NCBI GenBank assembly: GCA_036397035.1
Contig: DASWJS010000031.1
Coordinates: 124,001 to 188,000, forward strand
Source: DASWJS01 sp036397035
Lineage (GTDB): Bacteria; Actinomycetota; AC-67
DNA length: 64,000 nucleotides
Reading direction: 5' to 3'
Shown here: positions 1 to 12,398 of the stretch, one piece after another
How positions within the stretch are numbered: the first letter of the stretch is position 1
Layout of the letters: each line of letters starts with the position of its first letter
The notes under the pieces: generated by a model
The model's input: the letters and a program-made list of their open reading frames with translations, nothing else
Databases searched by the model: none
What the model was told of the DNA's origin: nothing
Made by a program: the position numbers and the translations under genes

Positions 1-376
1 CGCCCGGAGGCGCGGGCAGAACCTGCGTGCCGCAGGTCAGTCCCGAGTTGGGGCACCCTTCGAGCGGATCGCCGGTGTCGCCGACGCAATCGCCCTGTGC
101 GTTCCTGAAAACCCAGAGGTAGCCGATGTGGGAGCCGTTGACGATGTCCGTTATCTGGACTTTGTACCGCTCGTTGGCAGATACGTCGAAGCAAACCCGA
201 TCCAAGTTTTCCCCCGTCGGGCTCTCATCTGCGCAGAAGTTCAACTCGGCGTCGCCGAGGAAGCCGGCGGTGTAGTTCTCCGTTTGAACCTTGGGCTCGG
301 CGGCGCTCGGGGGCGCGATCAGGGCAAGAGAGACCGCGGTCAATGCCATCGTCCGAATGGCCTTCGTGCCTTTCAT
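1..376 (-). CDS. Secreted cysteine-containing protein, 3' end outside window
   Basis: An open frame runs leftward from an ATG at 376 and leaves the window without a stop, giving 125 visible codons. The first ~24 residues form a signal peptide (basic MKGTK start, hydrophobic TMALTAVSLALIAPP core, SAAEP cleavage region). The mature part has five visible cysteines (in NFCAD, RVCFD, GDCVG, EGCPN, LTCGT), consistent with a disulfide-bonded exported protein. A purine-rich GGG sits just upstream of the ATG. It is divergent from the dnaK operon. I do not recognise the family and infer no function beyond secretion. Confidence 0.7.
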   Translation of the reverse strand, partial: MKGTKAIRTMALTAVSLALIAPPSAAEPKVQTENYTAGFLGDAELNFCADESPTGENLDRVCFDVSANERYKVQITDIVNGSHIGYLWVFRNAQGDCVGDTGDPLEGCPNSGLTCGTQVLPAPPG

Positions 377-458
377 AGCGGCCCTTTCTTGTCGAAGGTG
401 GTAAGGACTCGTTCATGCGGATTCCTGCCTCCACCCCTGCCGTCAACGCGGGGAGGGA

Positions 459-488
459 CTTGATAGCGATGGACTAAGGTTTTATGAT
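459..488 (+). promoter_or_regulatory. dnaK operon promoter overlapped by an HspR (HAIR-like) operator
   Basis: TTGATA (460-465) and TATGAT (483-488) are separated by exactly 17 nt, a close sigma70-type match and the best one in this window. CTTGATA (459-465), a 7-nt gap and ACTAAGG (473-479) resemble the HAIR element CTTGAGT-N7-ACTCAAG known for HspR, with 5 of 7 matches in each half. The operator covers the -35 box and most of the spacer, so bound HspR would block RNA polymerase. hspR is the fourth gene of this operon, which implies autoregulation. The promoter is directly visible; operator identity is inference. Confidence 0.65.
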
Positions 489-522
489 TACCGGTCTGAT
501 GTTCTGAACAGGGGAGTGTGAC

Positions 523-2360
<1,838 letters not shown>

Positions 2361-2364
<4 letters not shown>

Positions 2365-2942
2365 GCGAGCACTCGCACGAGCCCGTCCGCGTCCGCGTGA
2401 CCGACAAGCGCACGTCCTCGCCGGCCGAGGGTGACGAGGTCTCGCGGCCCGCGACCGGCGACGTCTCGGCGGACGAGGATCAGCCGGAGCCGGAGGACGA
2501 GCTGGAGGTCGCGCGCGCCGACGCCGAGCAGCACCTGGACGACCTTCGGCGGTTCAAGGCCGAGTTCGAGAACTACCGCAAGCGGATGGCCAAGGAGCAG
2601 GCGGCGATGGCCGAGCGCGCCTCCCAGGCAGTGATCGAGCGCCTGCTCCCCATCCTCGACAGCTTCGAGCTGGCGCTGATCAACGCCGATCGCACGAAGG
2701 ATTACGAGTCCATGGTGCGCGGTGTGGAGCTGGTCTTCGCCGAGCTGGTCGGCGTGCTGGAGAAGGAAGGGCTCCGGCGGATCGAAGCTGCGCACGCGCC
2801 GTTCGATCCCGCCGTGCACGAAGCGGTCCTTCGCACCGGCGACGGGGACGAGATGGTGGTGATCGAGGAAATGCGGGCGGGTTACGCCTTCCAGGGACGA
2901 GTGATCCGGCCCGCGATGGTGAAGGTGGGACCCAAGACGTGA
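2361..2942 (+). CDS. grpE: Nucleotide exchange factor GrpE
   Basis: GrpE releases ADP from DnaK to reset the chaperone cycle and acts as a dimer. The 193-residue protein has an acidic, disordered N-terminus (~1-40), a long charged helix expected to form the dimer coiled coil (~45-110, including RRFKAEFENYRKRMAKEQ), and a C-terminal beta domain with the typical VHEAVL and GRVIRPAMVKV segments. The GTG start overlaps the dnaK stop (GTGA), and the gene's own stop overlaps the dnaJ start in the same way, so translation of the three is probably coupled. Confidence 0.95.
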
Positions 2943-4051
2943 ACGCGCCGCGGTCCTGGTTCGAGAAGGACTTCTACACGGTCCTGGGCGTCGCCGAGAA
3001 CGCGACCGCCGAGGAGATCAAGCGCGCCTACAAGAAGCTCGCGCGCGCGAACCACCCCGATGCGAACCCGGGCAACAAGGCGGCAGAAGAGCGGATGAAG
3101 GAGCTGTCCGAGGCCTACGCGGTGCTCGGCGACGCGAGCAAGCGCGGCGAGTACGACGACGTGCGCCGGCTTGCTCGATCGGGATACGCCGGCGCCGGCG
3201 GATTCCCCGGCGGCGTGCGCTTCGAGCAAGGCGTCCCCTTCGACATCGGAGACATCTTCGGAGACGTCTTCGGGGGCCGGCGCGCGCGCGCGCGAGCACA
3301 GCGCGGGCCCGACCTCGAAGCGCGCGCGCGCGTCACGTTCGAGGACGCGGTCAAGGGCGCGACGATCCCGATCAAGGTGCGCCGCGACGCGCCCTGCAAG
3401 GCGTGCGCCGGGACCGGCGACGCGTCGGGACGCGCCCAGCGGTGCTCGGCGTGCGGCGGCAGCGGGACGACGAACGAAGATCAAGGGTTCTTCTCCGTCG
3501 CGCGCGCCTGCCGTGCCTGCGGCGGTGGCGGCCGGGTCGTGTCCCAGCCGTGCCCGGCCTGCGGCGGATCGGCCGTCGAGCGTGTCGTGGACGAGGTGCG
3601 CGTAAAGGTTCCGCCCGGGATCAAGGACGGAGCCCGCATCCGCGTGCGGGGGCGCGGGGGCGCGGTGGCACACGGGGAAACCGGCGACCTCTACGTCGTG
3701 GTCGACGTCACCCCGCACGAGTTCCTCGGCCGCGACGGCGACAACCTCACGATCACCGTGCCCGTTTCCTACGCCGACGTCGCGCTCGGCGCGCTGGTCG
3801 TCGTGCCGACGCTGGACGGGACCGTGACGCTGAACATCCCGGCCGGCACTCAGCCGGGGAGGACCTTCCGGGTTCGGGGCAAGGGCGTCCCGAAGCGCGG
3901 GGGAAAGGGCGACCTGCTCGTCAAGGTGCAGGTCGAAGTCCCCACGCGCCTGAGTTTGGAAGAGCGCGAGCTGATCGAGAAGCTCGCCGAGTTGAGGCGC
4001 GGCTCGCGGACGTCCGGCGAGCCGGCGACCAGTGGAGGCGGCGATGGATAA
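2939..4051 (+). CDS. dnaJ: Co-chaperone DnaJ (Hsp40)
   Basis: DnaJ delivers substrates to DnaK and stimulates its ATPase. The 370 residues show the full type I layout: a J domain with the HPD triad at 39-41, a Gly/Phe-rich stretch (~85-120), four cysteine repeats binding two zinc ions (CKACAGTG, CSACGGSG, CRACGGGG, CPACGGSA), and C-terminal beta-sandwich domains. The last zinc repeat ends in A rather than G, a minor deviation. GTG start, overlapping grpE by 4 bp. Its end overlaps a possible upstream start of hspR. Confidence 0.96.
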   Translation: MNAPRSWFEKDFYTVLGVAENATAEEIKRAYKKLARANHPDANPGNKAAEERMKELSEAYAVLGDASKRGEYDDVRRLARSGYAGAGGFPGGVRFEQGVPFDIGDIFGDVFGGRRARARAQRGPDLEARARVTFEDAVKGATIPIKVRRDAPCKACAGTGDASGRAQRCSACGGSGTTNEDQGFFSVARACRACGGGGRVVSQPCPACGGSAVERVVDEVRVKVPPGIKDGARIRVRGRGGAVAHGETGDLYVVVDVTPHEFLGRDGDNLTITVPVSYADVALGALVVVPTLDGTVTLNIPAGTQPGRTFRVRGKGVPKRGGKGDLLVKVQVEVPTRLSLEERELIEKLAELRRGSRTSGEPATSGGGDG

Positions 4052-4442
4052 CTTCCCGACACCCAAGACGGCCAAGCGCATCACCGACGACCGCGACGCC
4101 GCGCTGTACGTCATTTCGGTCGCGGCCGAGCTGGCCGGTGTCCACCCGCAGACGCTGCGCATGTACGAGCGCAAGGGCCTGCTCAAGCCGCAGCGCACGG
4201 CGGGCCGCTCGCGCCGCTACTCCCAGCGCGACATCGAGCACGTCCTGCTGATCCAGGAGCTGACGCAGGAGTACGGCGTCAACCTCGCCGGCGTGCAGAT
4301 GGTGATGGACCTCACCCGCACCGTCGACCAGATGCAGGAGCGCCTCGACGTGCTGAAGGCAGAGGCGGAGCAGCTTCGCGGCTACACGACCGCCATCGCG
4401 CGCCGCTCCGACGTCGCGCCGCCGTTCGGACCAGGAGCGTAG
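4044..4442 (+). CDS. hspR: MerR-family heat-shock repressor HspR
   Basis: HspR represses heat-shock genes by binding HAIR operators, with DnaK known as co-repressor in Streptomyces. The product (132 residues from the ATG at 4044) has a MerR helix-turn-helix, AELAGVHPQTLRMYERKGLL followed by PQRTAGRSRRYSQRDI, then a dimerising helix with VDQMQERLDVLKAEAEQL. A GTG at 4032 inside dnaJ is an alternative start; the ATG was preferred because AGGCGG lies just upstream. Placement inside the dnaK operon and the operator-like site at 459-479 support the assignment. Confidence 0.93.
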   Translation: MDNFPTPKTAKRITDDRDAALYVISVAAELAGVHPQTLRMYERKGLLKPQRTAGRSRRYSQRDIEHVLLIQELTQEYGVNLAGVQMVMDLTRTVDQMQERLDVLKAEAEQLRGYTTAIARRSDVAPPFGPGA

Positions 4443-4444
4443 AC

Positions 4445-7021
<2,577 letters not shown>

Positions 7022-7154
7022 CGCCCACTGGGGACTAGGCCGATATTCCCACAGGAAACGGTCCCAATAGGGGATTCACAGCGAATCGGGCATGGGCGAG
7101 GATGTGGCAGTCCCGGCGAAACGGTCCGGGCGGGCACCCGAGGGGAGCATCCAC

Positions 7155-7346
7155 ATGGCGTTGAGAACCGGACGAACCCAGACGACGCACGGCGGCCGCG
7201 CATCGAAACGATCGAGCGGCGCGCGTTCGCGCTCGCAGCACGAACCGGCGCAGGCGATGACCTTCGCCGATCGCACCGCCCACGAGCTTGCCCTCTGGCA
7301 GGCCTACAAGGCGGGCGAGCCGCGCCCGGTGCGCGCCGAAGCCTGA
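7155..7346 (+). CDS. Small basic hypothetical protein
   Basis: A 63-residue frame starting at ATG 7155 behind GAGGGGAG. The N-terminal half is basic and low in complexity (many R, S, T, G and Q); the C-terminal half is a likely amphipathic helix (TFADRTAHELALWQAYKAGE). No domain is recognised. It lies alone between clpB and the convergent yjbQ-type gene. A good ribosome site and codon use like its neighbours argue it is translated, but small frames in GC-rich DNA are easily spurious. Confidence 0.5.
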   Translation: MALRTGRTQTTHGGRASKRSSGARSRSQHEPAQAMTFADRTAHELALWQAYKAGEPRPVRAEA

Positions 7347-7374
7347 CGAAGAAGCCCGCGGCGTAACGGCCGGC

Positions 7375-7869
7375 TCAGGCCGAGCGGCCCAGCACGGTCA
7401 CCTGGACCGTTCGCGGCCGCGCACGGTCCAGCTCCACGAAGAACACGCGCTGCCAGCGGCCGAGCCCCAACTCGCCGTCGCGAACAGGCAGCATCACCGA
7501 CGGCGAGGCCAGGAACGCCGAGCGGATGTGCGCGTAGCCGTTGGGCGCCTCGAACTCCTCGGCGTGCGGCGCGTCGTTGTGCGCGTAGTGCGCGTCGATC
7601 GGGGCCAGCCGCTCGAGCGCGTCCTGGAAGTCGCGCACGAACCCGGACTCGGATTCGTTCACGATCACCGCGCACGTCGTGTGCGGCGTCGAGATCAGAG
7701 CGATGCCGGTTTCCAAGTCGGTCTCGGCGACGCCGGCCGCGACCTGCTCGGTGATGTCGATCAGCTCGGTCGTCCGCGTCGTCGTGAGCGCGATGTCGAA
7801 GCTCGCGGCTCGCGTCTCCCCGGTGGTGTCGAATGAGGCCGCGAAGGCGGGCTCGGTTCGCTGTCGCAT
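7375..7869 (-). CDS. YjbQ/UPF0047 family protein
   Basis: The 164-residue protein carries the UPF0047 signatures: STPHTTCAVIVNE, a HNDAPHAEEFEAPNGYAHIRS-type segment with several histidines and acids, and the end motif LGRWQRVFFVELD. The family is cytoplasmic; E. coli YjbQ has weak thiamine-phosphate synthase activity but the true role is not settled. ATG at 7869 with GGAGG upstream. A TAGGCT box about 40 nt upstream on the minus strand is a plausible -10. A short unknown gene lies upstream on the same strand. Confidence 0.88.
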   Translation of the reverse strand: MRQRTEPAFAASFDTTGETRAASFDIALTTTRTTELIDITEQVAAGVAETDLETGIALISTPHTTCAVIVNESESGFVRDFQDALERLAPIDAHYAHNDAPHAEEFEAPNGYAHIRSAFLASPSVMLPVRDGELGLGRWQRVFFVELDRARPRTVQVTVLGRSA

Positions 7870-7983
7870 GCTGAAGCCTCCGTTTGTGGCGGGACACGCA
7901 GCCTACCCCGCTCGTCGCTCGGGACAGTGTCCGAACGGGCAATCGAAGCCTACCCAAAGCGGAGACTCGGGCCGAACCGGTGC

Positions 7984-8379
7984 TCAGCGTCGGCGCCGCG
8001 CCGCGCGTTCGACGTCGGCGATCGATTCGAACGGCGCGAGCAGCTCGCCCACCAGCGCGTTCAGATCCTCGAAGGAATGGCTCGCCGGGCCTGCGGCCGC
8101 GTCGCCGACGGCGCGCGTCGCAAGGTCGAGCGCCTCCCGGCATCTCGTCCAATCGTGAACGCTCGCGTGGTGCTTCCAAGCGTCCAGCGAGCCGCGCGCG
8201 CGGCCGATCTCGCGCGCGAACGATTCGAGCGCGCGGTGGAACGGCTCGCCGTCGTCGCGCGGCGTCGGGATCGCGGTCAGCAGCGCGCGCTGCGCGGCGG
8301 CGACGTCGGCCAGGAAGTGCTCGAACGCCCGTCGCGCCTCGTCCGGCTCGGCATGGGCCCGTTTGCGGAAAAGCCTCAC
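7984..8379 (-). CDS. Hypothetical helical protein
   Basis: A 131-residue product if it starts at the GTG at 8379 (VRLFRKRAHAEPDEARRAF). The frame stays open further upstream, but there it lies antisense to the phosphatase gene, so the shorter form was chosen. Composition is mostly helical and acidic, with no signal peptide, membrane segment or recognised motif. It precedes the YjbQ-type gene on the same strand by 114 nt and is divergent from the phosphatase gene, with only ~35 nt between the two starts. Confidence 0.6.
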   Translation of the reverse strand: MRLFRKRAHAEPDEARRAFEHFLADVAAAQRALLTAIPTPRDDGEPFHRALESFAREIGRARGSLDAWKHHASVHDWTRCREALDLATRAVGDAAAGPASHSFEDLNALVGELLAPFESIADVERAARRRR

Positions 8380-8413
8380 GGGCGGCGAGCCTAGCGGCCT
8401 GGAGGGCGTGGAC

Positions 8414-9196
8414 GTGGACGAGCTGATCGAGATCGCCGAGCGCGCCGCGCGCGCCGCGGGGGCCGTGCTGAGGCAGCGGTTCGCCGGTCCCCGGACGGGC
8501 GTCGGCACCAAGTCGAGCGCGACCGACATGGTCTCCGACGCCGACCGGGCGGCGGAGGACGCGATCCTTCGCGTGATTCTCGGCGCGCGCCCCGATGACG
8601 CCGTGCTGGGCGAGGAAGGCGGCGCACGCGAGGGCGGGAGCGGCATCCGGTGGGTGGTCGACCCGCTCGACGGGACGACGAACTTCCTCTACGGCATCCC
8701 GCAGTGGGCCGTCAGCATCGCCGCGGAGGACGGGGCGGGCCCGGCCGCCGCCGTCGTGTTCGACCCGGCGCGCGACGAGCTGTTCGCCGCGGCGCGCGGG
8801 GGTGGGGCGAGCCTGAACGGCGTGCCGGTCGCGGTCTCGGACGCGACCGACCTTTCGCGCGCGCTCGTGACCACGGGGTTCTCCTACCGGCCGGACGAAC
8901 GAGCGGCGGCCGCGGCGATTCTGCCCGAGGTGCTGCCTCGCGTGCGCGACATCCGTCGCGCCGGAGCGGCGTCGCTGGACCTCGCCTGGGTCGCGTGCGG
9001 CCGAGCGGACGGCTACTACGAGACGCTGAACGAGTGGTGGGACGTCGCCGCCGGCACGCTGCTCGTCCGCGAGGCGGGCGGGCTCGTCGAGGACATCCCG
9101 TCCGTCGGAGCGCACGGCCACGGCACCGTCGCCGCCGGGCCGGGGATCTTCGCCGCGCTGGCCGCGCTCGTCCGGGGTGCGTTCGCGAAGGCGTGA
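8414..9196 (+). CDS. Inositol monophosphatase family protein
   Basis: Mg2+-dependent sugar or inositol phosphate phosphatase of the IMPase/FIG superfamily. Metal-binding motifs are present: LGEEGG, WVVDPLDGTTNFLYGIPQWA (motif A) and EWWDVAAGTLLVREAGG (motif B). Length is about 260 residues, normal for the family. GTG at 8414 was chosen because GGAGGG ends 7 nt before it; GTG 8408 would leave only 1 nt. Candidate substrates are inositol-1-phosphate, histidinol phosphate or fructose-1,6-bisphosphate; sequence alone does not decide. The aldolase two genes on makes a gluconeogenic role possible. Confidence 0.9.
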   Translation: MDELIEIAERAARAAGAVLRQRFAGPRTGVGTKSSATDMVSDADRAAEDAILRVILGARPDDAVLGEEGGAREGGSGIRWVVDPLDGTTNFLYGIPQWAVSIAAEDGAGPAAAVVFDPARDELFAAARGGGASLNGVPVAVSDATDLSRALVTTGFSYRPDERAAAAAILPEVLPRVRDIRRAGAASLDLAWVACGRADGYYETLNEWWDVAAGTLLVREAGGLVEDIPSVGAHGHGTVAAGPGIFAALAALVRGAFAKA

Positions 9197-9227
9197 GCCT
9201 CGCCGCGCCCGGGGCGACGGCGACCGA

Positions 9228-9233
9228 TACGCT
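9228..9233 (+). promoter_or_regulatory. Candidate -10 box for a leaderless thioesterase mRNA
   Basis: TACGCT ends 7 nt before the GTG at 9241, the spacing at which transcription would begin on the start codon itself. It lies inside the end of the phosphatase frame region. The same geometry recurs before purQ and, with 6 nt, before purF. No clear -35 is seen. Inference from pattern only. Confidence 0.4.
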
Positions 9234-9240
9234 ACGCGCC

Positions 9241-9669
9241 GTGACCGACCACGTCGCGCTCGACCTGTCCGCTGCGGAGGCGTTCCTGCGCAAGCTCGGC
9301 ATGGAGGTCCTCGAGACCTCGTCGGAGCGCGTCGTCGGGCAGATCCCGGTCGAGGGCAATACGCAGCCCGACGGGATCCTGCACGGCGGAGCCACGATGG
9401 CGCTGGTCGAATCGCTGGCCTCGATCGGCGCGGCGGTGCGCGCGGGCTGGCCCGAGAACCTGGTGATGGGCTTGCAGCAGACGTGCAACTTCATCCGCCC
9501 GGCCTCGGAAGGGGTCGTCGTCGGCGTCGCCACGCCGCTCCATGCGGGCCGCACCACCCAGATCTGGGACGTGCAGGTCACGCATCGCGACACGGGCAAG
9601 CTGATCGCGCAAGGCCGCGTCACGCTCGCCGTGCGCCCGCGGGTGAAGCCCGAGGGAGGCGCACGATAA
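9241..9669 (+). CDS. PaaI-type hotdog-fold thioesterase
   Basis: A 142-residue acyl-CoA thioesterase-like protein. The core has GILHGGATMALVESLASIG, the conserved HGG loop and active-site helix of the 4HBT/PaaI group, then NLVMGLQQTCNFIRPASEG and the end strands VTHRDTGKLIAQGRVTLAVR. The substrate is probably an aromatic or short acyl-CoA, not determinable here. GTG 9241 was chosen for length and the -10-like box 7 nt upstream. An alternative GTG at 9193 overlaps the previous stop (GTGA) and would add 16 residues. Confidence 0.85.
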   Translation: MTDHVALDLSAAEAFLRKLGMEVLETSSERVVGQIPVEGNTQPDGILHGGATMALVESLASIGAAVRAGWPENLVMGLQQTCNFIRPASEGVVVGVATPLHAGRTTQIWDVQVTHRDTGKLIAQGRVTLAVRPRVKPEGGAR

Positions 9670-9703
9670 GGTAGCGGGCGGACCAGACGAGGGGTGGATT
9701 CGC

Positions 9704-10720
9704 ATGAGCACGTTGAATGAGGTCGCACGCGCGATGGTCGCGCCCGGCAAGGGCATCCTCGCCGCCGACGAGTCCAGCGGCACGATCAAGAAGCGCTTCG
9801 ACTCGATCTCGGTGGACAGCACCGAGGAGAACCGGCGCGCGTACCGCGACCTGCTGTTCACCACGCCCGGCATGGAGCAGCACGTCTCCGGGGTCATCCT
9901 GTTCGACGAGACCATTCGCCAGTCGAGTGCCGGCGGCTCGCCGTTCCCGACGCTGCTCGAAGGCAAGGGCGTCATCCCCGGCATCAAAGTGGATGCGGGT
10001 GCGAAGGACCTTGCCGGCTGCCCGGGCGAGAAGGTCACCGAGGGCTTGGACGGTCTGCGCGAACGCTTGAGCGCGTACTACGACCTCGGGGCTCGCTTCA
10101 CCAAGTGGCGCGCGGTGATCACGATCGGCGAGGGGATCCCGAGCCACACCTGCATCGAGGTGAACGCGCACGCGCTCGCTCGTTACGCGGCGCTGTCGCA
10201 GGAGGCTCGCCTGGTTCCGATCGTCGAGCCCGAGGTGCTGATGGACGGCGACCACACGATCGAAGTGTGCGAGCAGGTGACGCACTGGATCCTCGCGACG
10301 ACCTTCAAGCAGCTCTACTACCAGCGAGTGGACCTCGAAGGCATGATCCTCAAGCCGAACATGGTGCTGAGCGGGACGGACTGCCCCACGCAGGCGGGCG
10401 TGGACGAGGTCGCCGAGCGAACGGTCTCGCTGTTCCGAAGGGTCGTCCCGGCGGCGGTGCCCGGCATTGCGTTCCTGTCGGGCGGACAGAGCGACGAGGT
10501 CGCGACCGCGCACCTCAACGCGATGAACACGATCGGCGGCTCGCCCTGGCAGTTGTCGTTCTCGTACGGGCGCGCGCTGCAGGCGCCGGCGCTGAAGGCG
10601 TGGAAGGGCGAGGCGTCCAACGTCGAAGCCGCGCAGAAGGCGTTCCACCACCGCGCGAAGTGCAACGGCGCGGCTCGAACCGGTTCGTACACGTCCGCTA
10701 TGGAGCAGGAGGTCGCCTGA
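9704..10720 (+). CDS. Class I fructose-bisphosphate aldolase
   Basis: Cleaves or condenses fructose-1,6-bisphosphate through a Schiff base, in the cytosol. The 338 residues match class I aldolases of the animal/plant type: ILAADESSGTIKKRF near the start, TKWRAVITIG, and the Schiff-base lysine in EGMILKPNMV at residue 217. LSGGQSDE and YGRALQ close the barrel. Metal ligands of class II enzymes are absent. ATG with GAGGGGTGG upstream; TAAGGT (9667-9672) over the thioesterase stop is a possible -10. The stop overlaps the dodecin start (ATGA). Confidence 0.95.
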   Translation: MSTLNEVARAMVAPGKGILAADESSGTIKKRFDSISVDSTEENRRAYRDLLFTTPGMEQHVSGVILFDETIRQSSAGGSPFPTLLEGKGVIPGIKVDAGAKDLAGCPGEKVTEGLDGLRERLSAYYDLGARFTKWRAVITIGEGIPSHTCIEVNAHALARYAALSQEARLVPIVEPEVLMDGDHTIEVCEQVTHWILATTFKQLYYQRVDLEGMILKPNMVLSGTDCPTQAGVDEVAERTVSLFRRVVPAAVPGIAFLSGGQSDEVATAHLNAMNTIGGSPWQLSFSYGRALQAPALKAWKGEASNVEAAQKAFHHRAKCNGAARTGSYTSAMEQEVA

Positions 10721-10923
10721 TGCCGGTCATCAAGACCATCGATCTGGTTGGGGTCTCGGATACGTCCTGGCGCGAGGCCGCGCAGGCGGCGCTCGCCGAG
10801 GCGGGCAAGACGCTGCGCGGCATCGAGTCGATGCAGGTGCTGGAGACCTCCGCGGTGGTCGAAGGCGACAAGATCAAGGAGTACCAGACGCACGTGCGCA
10901 TCCGGTTCCGGATCGTGCGCTAG
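10720..10923 (+). CDS. Dodecin (flavin-binding dodecamer)
   Basis: A 67-residue dodecin, a small protein that assembles into a hollow dodecamer storing or buffering flavin. Recognised by the beta-alpha-beta-beta pattern: IKTIDLVGVSDTSWREAAQ, then LRGIESMQVLETSAVVE, then IKEYQTHVRIRFRI. The flavin-stacking tryptophan is in TSWREA. Its ATG overlaps the aldolase stop (ATGA), so translation is coupled. A strong hairpin follows directly. Confidence 0.93.
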   Translation: MPVIKTIDLVGVSDTSWREAAQAALAEAGKTLRGIESMQVLETSAVVEGDKIKEYQTHVRIRFRIVR

Positions 10924-10958
10924 GCGTCCCGAGCCCGCGCAAGAGCGGGCGGGACGCC
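10923..10958 (+). terminator. Hairpin terminator after aldolase-dodecin
   Basis: GGCGTCCC (10923-10930), GA, GCCCGC (10933-10938), six-base loop, GCGGGC (10945-10950), GGGACGCC (10951-10958): a 14-bp GC stem broken by one two-base bulge. There is no T tract, as is common for actinobacterial terminators. It ends just before the purA promoter. Confidence 0.75.
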
Positions 10959-10959
10959 G

Positions 10960-11005
10960 TGCTACAATCTGCCAACGGCGCCGGTTCCAGGCGCCGTTCA
11001 GATTG
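10960..11005 (+). promoter_or_regulatory. purA promoter with overlapping inverted repeat
   Basis: An extended -10 (TG, C, TACAAT; 10960-10968) lies 121 nt before purA. It overlaps an inverted repeat: CAATCTG (10965-10971), CC, AACGGCGCC (10974-10982), 7-nt loop, GGCGCCGTT (10990-10998), CAGATTG (10999-11005). The expected start of transcription, near 10975, would place the inner 9-bp hairpin at the extreme 5' end of the mRNA. It could be an operator or an RNA stability element. Confidence 0.55.
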
Positions 11006-11088
11006 TCGTGAGGAACCCTTCGAGGTCGCCTGTTCGTCCGGGCGAGGACTCCCGGACTCCTGCTCCTACCCTGAAGGAGAGCTGAGCC

Positions 11089-12390
11089 ATGCCCGTGACC
11101 GTGCTCGTGGGAACGCAGTGGGGTGACGAGGGCAAGGGCCGCGCGGTCGACGTCCTGTCCGAGCGCGCCGACATGGTCGTGCGCTGCCAGGGCGGGACGA
11201 ACGCCGGTCACACCGTGATCGCGGGCGACACCGAGCTGAAGCTCCGCCTGATCCCGTCGAGCATCCTGCGCCCCGCGGTCCCGGCGATCGGCGACGGCGT
11301 CGTGATCGACCCGCAGGTGCTGCTGGAGGAGATCGACGCGCTCGCCGCGCTCGGCATCTCGACCGAGCGCCTGCTCGTCAGCGGCAACGCGCACCTGGTC
11401 ATGCCCTACCACCGCGTGCTCGACCGCGTGATCGACCGGCACCTCGGGCGCGCGTCGCTCGGGACGACGAAGAAGGGGATCGGCCCCGCCTACGCCGACA
11501 AGGCGTCGCGGATCGGCCTGCGGGTCCAGGACCTGCTGGACATGAAGATCTTCGCCCAGAAGCTCGAGCTGAACCTGCGCGAGAAGAACGCGGTGCTCGC
11601 CAAGATCTACAACCAGCTTCCGATCGACGCCAAGAAGGTGATCGCCGAGTACGAGGGCTACGCCGAGCGCCTGCGGCCGTTCATCGCCGACACCTCGCTC
11701 GCGATCGACCGCGCGATCAAGGACGGCAGGCAGGTCTTGCTGGAGGGCGCGCAGGGGACGCTGCTCGACATCGATCACGGGACCTATCCGTTCGTGACCT
11801 CCTCGCAGCCGACCGCCGCCGGCGCCTGCACGGGGGCGGGGATCGGGCCGCGCGCGATCGACCGCGTCGTCGGCGCGACCAAGGCGCACTGCACGCGCGT
11901 GGGCACCGGGCCGTTCCCGACCGAGATCGACGGCCCGGTCGCCGACCGGTTGCGCGGCGTGAAGGGCGAGCAGGACGCCGAGTTCGGCACCGTGACCGGG
12001 CGAGCGCGGCGCATGGGCTGGCTCGACGGCGTGCTGCTGCGCTACGCGGTGCGCCTCAACTCGCTCGACGAGCTGTGGATCTCCAAGCTCGACAAGCTCA
12101 CCGGCGTCGGTCCGTTGAAGGTCGCGGTCGCGTACCGGCACGAAGGAACGACGTACGAGGACTTCCCACCGCACCAGTCGATCTTCCACAAGTGCGAGCC
12201 GGTCTACGAGGAGCTGGAGGGCTGGACCGAGGACGTCTCCGGCGCGCGCTCCTTCGAGGAGCTGCCCGCCGCCGCCCGGGCGTACGTCGCGCGCGTCGAG
12301 GAGATCGCGGGCGTCCCGGCGTCGTTCGTCTCGGTCGGGCCCGAGCGCGAGCAAGTCGTCCGCAGCGAACGCGTGCCCGTCACCGTCTAG
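11089..12390 (+). CDS. purA: Adenylosuccinate synthetase PurA
   Basis: Joins IMP and aspartate using GTP to make adenylosuccinate, the first step from IMP to AMP. The 433 residues contain the P-loop GTQWGDEGKGR near the N-terminus, GGTNAGHTV, LEGAQGTLLDIDHGTYPFVTSS-type substrate loop and the ARRMGWLD region. AAGGAGAG lies just before the ATG. First gene of purA-purD-purE-ppa-purB; purD starts 9 nt after the stop. Confidence 0.97.
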   Translation: MPVTVLVGTQWGDEGKGRAVDVLSERADMVVRCQGGTNAGHTVIAGDTELKLRLIPSSILRPAVPAIGDGVVIDPQVLLEEIDALAALGISTERLLVSGNAHLVMPYHRVLDRVIDRHLGRASLGTTKKGIGPAYADKASRIGLRVQDLLDMKIFAQKLELNLREKNAVLAKIYNQLPIDAKKVIAEYEGYAERLRPFIADTSLAIDRAIKDGRQVLLEGAQGTLLDIDHGTYPFVTSSQPTAAGACTGAGIGPRAIDRVVGATKAHCTRVGTGPFPTEIDGPVADRLRGVKGEQDAEFGTVTGRARRMGWLDGVLLRYAVRLNSLDELWISKLDKLTGVGPLKVAVAYRHEGTTYEDFPPHQSIFHKCEPVYEELEGWTEDVSGARSFEELPAAARAYVARVEEIAGVPASFVSVGPEREQVVRSERVPVTV

Positions 12391-12398
12391 GGGGTGCC

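Noticed and set aside
8380..8646. N-terminal extension of the minus-strand gene at 7984
   Set aside because: The extension runs antisense to the phosphatase gene and has serine/proline-rich shadow composition.
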